Below, piece after piece: positions 7,789 to 9,698 of a stretch of 9,698 nucleotides of DNA; positions within the stretch are counted from its first letter, which is position 1, and every line of letters begins with the position of its first letter. The notes below the pieces were generated by a model. The model had not been told where the DNA came from, ran no database searches, and saw only the letters and a list, made by a program, of their open reading frames with translations. The stretch is taken from positions 1-9,698 of the forward strand of contig DCZC01000220.1 of assembly GCA_002331565.1 (NCBI GenBank), written 5' to 3'. This DNA comes from Gemmatimonas sp. UBA2094 (GTDB lineage Bacteria > Gemmatimonadota > Gemmatimonadetes > Gemmatimonadales > Gemmatimonadaceae). Made by a program: the position numbers and the translations under genes.

Positions 7789-7806
7789 CACGTTGGTCCC
7801 AACGTG
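7789..7806. repeat. nested palindrome in the right arm
   Basis: CACGTTGG (7789-7796) and CCAACGTG (7799-7806) around a 2-base centre, the counterpart of the left-arm palindrome at 7548-7565. It lies in the best conserved part of the arm. Confidence 0.7.
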
Positions 7807-7852
7807 TAGGTCCCAACGCGTTTTTCCCAACGCGTAGGTCCCGGCGCGTCGT
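7797..7852 (-). repeat. four 14-bp tandem units in the right arm
   Basis: Units of consensus TCCCAACGCGTAGG at 7797, 7811, 7825 and 7839, the reverse complement of the left-arm array in the same order and register. The variant unit (TTTT at 7821-7824) is the mirror of the AAAA unit on the left, so both arrays descend from one ancestral arm. Confidence 0.85.
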
Positions 7853-7876
7853 CCACCGCGCGTAGTTCCGCGCGTA

Positions 7877-7889
7877 GTGGGCGGCCCAC
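7877..7889 (-). terminator. short perfect palindrome beyond the minus-strand stop codon
   Basis: GTGGG and CCCAC pair around a CGG loop, ending 11 bases beyond the stop codon of the minus-strand gene. Its position suits a terminator for that gene, but the stem is only five to six base pairs and there is no T run. Confidence 0.3.
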
Positions 7890-7900
7890 ACCAAAGCCAG

Positions 7901-9682
7901 TTAAGGCCAGGTGAAGAGGGAGGTCGGCGTCGTTCGTTCGCGGCTCCGTTCCACGTCGGGCGTGTCGCGCCAGAAGGTGCGGCTCCGATCGAGGTTGGTG
8001 AGCCGGAACTCGACGCGCTTGCGCGGGTCGTCGCTCACCGGCACGCCGATGTCCAAACGCCAGAGGCGCCGCGAACGCGGGGGCACGGCGGCCAGCAGCG
8101 AGATGCCCACGACGCCGCGCCACGGTGTATCCACGGCATAGGGCACCGAGCGTTCGGCCATCAGGCGACCGGCTTCGGCGAAACCGGCGAACCCCACGTC
8201 CGCCACATTCAGGCGGGTGGGAATCACCAGACGCTGCTCGGCGCGGAACACGAGACGGCGCGCACCGGGGTCGTGCGACAGCCGATGCCCCATGAGCCCA
8301 CCCTCGCGATCGGCGAGTGACAGTTGCAGCGGGACCTGCATGCGGCGGGCGGCGGCCCACTCCATTTGCAACACCGTGGTTTGCCGCACGGCCGGCCGGA
8401 AATACCACGCGGCGCGTCCGGTGCCGAGGATGTTCTCCCAGCGATCGCGGTCGAGACTGTAGCGCGCTTCCGTGATGCCCTGCGCACCGAGGAACCACTT
8501 CTGCCCGCCCCAGCCGAGGTAGATGTTCGTCGCGAGGAAGCGGTCGCGATCGGTGGCGGGCCCCACTACGATGGAGTGGCCGGCGGCGACGCCCACCTGC
8601 ACGCCCAGGCGGATGTCCTGCGCCCCGGTGAGCGCGTCGAATCCCTGGACACGCACGAAGCGGATGGCGCGTACGCCGAGCAACAGATTCGCCCGCATCA
8701 CGTTCTTCGGCGCGAAGAACGGCGGCGGCGCACCGGTCGTATCGGTGCGCACGCCCTCGCGGGTGAGCAGCAGCGGCGTCGAATCCACCGACAGCTGTTC
8801 TCGCGTCAGCGACATCCCGATCAGCTTGAGCTGGCCCACCGGGCCCACCCGCGTGAGGCCACCCACATCGGCGAACGTGCGTCGCACGTTCACGGCGTTC
8901 GTCTCCAACGTCCCGCGCAGGAGCCGCATCGGCTCCCGTGTTCCGCCCAACTCGCCCACCCACGCGAACCGCTGCAGGTCGGTGTAGTACGGGCGGACGG
9001 CCTGCATGCGGAGGCGCTGCCCGAACGGCTCCCGCCGCGCCTCGAGACGCAATTCGTTGCGCTGCCCCAGAAACTGATAGTCGGTGTACTGCGCGCCGAG
9101 CACGTCGTTGTACGCCAATCCGTCGCGGTACTCCAGCAGCGCCTGCGTGGCATTGCCGGCGAGGTTCGCTTCTCCGAGCTTCAGCCCACGGAACATCGGA
9201 CTCGACCCACGCAAGATCGGCTCCAGCATGAGACTGAAGTCGTCACGCGTTTCCACTTCCAGCCGCACGCCCCCCTGCTCGTCGTCGTAGGCGTTGATGC
9301 GCGCGTCCACCAGATACGGCTGCGCGCGCAGGATGCGCTCGGATTCGGCGCGCTTGATCTGGTTGCACGCGTCGCCGACCTTGAGCAACAGGAACCGGCG
9401 CACCACCTCGTCACGGGTATTCACGTGCAGCGCGCGCACCGTGCGGCGCACCCATTCGAGCTGGCGCGGCAGCTTTTCGTTGAACGGGGGCTGCGTGATC
9501 ACCACGATGTCGCTGATCGTCTGTCCTGAGCATCCGGTCACGGGCAGACGGCCGCGACTCGACACCGGCTGCTGCCGAGTGGCGGTGGAATCGACCCGGG
9601 CGTTCTGTTGTGCCGACACGACGTCAACGAGTGGGCCCGCCATGCCACTGCACACCAGCAGTACGCGTACGGCCCGTCTCAT
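7901..9682 (-). CDS. POTRA-domain beta-barrel outer-membrane protein (Omp85/BamA-TamA-like)
   Basis: Secreted protein of 593 residues. ATG 9682 gives an n-region MRRAVR, a hydrophobic core and a signal-peptidase I site VVSA|QQ after residue 24; GGGG lies just upstream. A low-complexity linker (25-50) leads into one POTRA-like domain (about 54-150), recognised by GQTISDIVVI, RALHVNTRDEVVRRFLLLKV-GD and AESERILRAQPYLVDARI. The VETRDDFSLMLEP strand then leads into the barrel at GLKLGEANLAGNATQ. Late-barrel motifs RAEQRLVIPTR, GFAGFAEAGRL and WRLDIGVPVS match Omp85-type strands. Known members insert proteins into, or secrete them across, the outer membrane; the substrate here is unknown. The canonical VRGF/Y loop-6 motif is not seen (MGHR sits about there). 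The mature protein has just two cysteines, 51 and 105, both at the POTRA. A roughly 20-residue tail follows the aromatic RTFW. The gene converges on the peptide operon and is probably unrelated to it. Confidence 0.75.
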   Translation of the reverse strand: MRRAVRVLLVCSGMAGPLVDVVSAQQNARVDSTATRQQPVSSRGRLPVTGCSGQTISDIVVITQPPFNEKLPRQLEWVRRTVRALHVNTRDEVVRRFLLLKVGDACNQIKRAESERILRAQPYLVDARINAYDDEQGGVRLEVETRDDFSLMLEPILRGSSPMFRGLKLGEANLAGNATQALLEYRDGLAYNDVLGAQYTDYQFLGQRNELRLEARREPFGQRLRMQAVRPYYTDLQRFAWVGELGGTREPMRLLRGTLETNAVNVRRTFADVGGLTRVGPVGQLKLIGMSLTREQLSVDSTPLLLTREGVRTDTTGAPPPFFAPKNVMRANLLLGVRAIRFVRVQGFDALTGAQDIRLGVQVGVAAGHSIVVGPATDRDRFLATNIYLGWGGQKWFLGAQGITEARYSLDRDRWENILGTGRAAWYFRPAVRQTTVLQMEWAAARRMQVPLQLSLADREGGLMGHRLSHDPGARRLVFRAEQRLVIPTRLNVADVGFAGFAEAGRLMAERSVPYAVDTPWRGVVGISLLAAVPPRSRRLWRLDIGVPVSDDPRKRVEFRLTNLDRSRTFWRDTPDVERSRERTTPTSLFTWP

Positions 9683-9698
9683 CGCCCCGGGTTTCGCT

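Larger units (their letters stand above)
7754..7876 (-). repeat. right arm of the 123-bp inverted repeat
   Basis: Reverse-complement partner of 7478-7600. It ends 24 bp from the stop codon of the minus-strand gene. Its outer end has two direct copies of CCGCGCGTAG (7856-7865 and 7868-7877). I could not find target-site duplications flanking the two arms, so a recent transposition is not supported by the sequence. Confidence 0.9.
7460..7900. other. 441-bp convergent intergenic region filled with repeats
   Basis: This gap lies between two convergent genes (POT transporter on plus, POTRA-barrel protein on minus). I find no credible gene in it: the frames that stay open are short, have no ribosome-binding site and are built from the repeats. 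It holds, in order, an inverted-repeat left arm (7478-7600), a hairpin (7613-7647), five 12-bp tandem units (7649-7708), a tetraloop hairpin (7717-7739), the inverted-repeat right arm (7754-7876) and a short palindrome (7877-7889). Confidence 0.85.

Noticed and set aside
7452..7894. Several short frames across the repeat region, including ones with Asn-Asn-Ala-Gly or Gly-Thr-Thr repeats
   Set aside because: They are translations of the 12-bp and 14-bp repeats on both strands, have no ribosome-binding site, and the 14-bp period does not keep frame.
7460..7900. Insertion sequence with terminal inverted repeats
   Set aside because: Only 153 bp separate the arms, there is no transposase fragment and no flanking target duplication; kept only as a repeat element of unknown kind.
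8324..9529. 401-codon plus-strand frame opposite the outer-membrane protein gene
   Set aside because: His/Arg/Gln-rich antisense shadow; the minus-strand frame has a signal peptide, POTRA and barrel motifs.

Overview
The window is very GC-rich, with strong G/C bias at third codon positions, frequent GTG starts and almost no Shine-Dalgarno sequences. The right-hand gene has a signal peptide, a POTRA domain and a beta-barrel, so the cell has an outer membrane. This fits a GC-rich diderm such as Gemmatimonadota, but that placement is an inference from gene style and cannot be proven from this window.

Layout: (1) positions 2-202 hold the 3' end of a gene entering from the left, possibly a lipoate/octanoyl-ligase-family enzyme. 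(2) After a 113-bp gap comes a six-gene plus-strand operon (316-7459): a family-5 peptide-binding lipoprotein, two DppB/DppC-type permeases, two OppD/OppF-type ATPases with C-terminal four-cysteine domains, and a POT/PTR2 proton-coupled oligopeptide symporter. Every one of the five gene junctions is a 4-bp stop/start overlap: CTGA once, then GTGA four times. The first overlap implies a CTG start for the first permease, which standard gene calling would miss. (3) A 441-bp convergent intergenic region (7460-7900) is almost filled by a gap-free inverted repeat with 123-bp arms about 92% identical. Each arm carries four 14-bp tandem units and a nested palindrome; the central spacer carries five 12-bp tandem units and two hairpins. 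(4) On the minus strand (7901-9682) lies a secreted POTRA plus beta-barrel outer-membrane protein of the Omp85/BamA-TamA-like type.

The operon reads as a complete peptide-scavenging unit. The lipoprotein captures peptides in the periplasm, the two permeases and two ATPases import them with ATP, and the POT protein adds a proton-driven route for di- and tripeptides. The most unusual feature is the inverted-repeat element between the convergent genes. No phage, CRISPR, toxin or defence system was seen.
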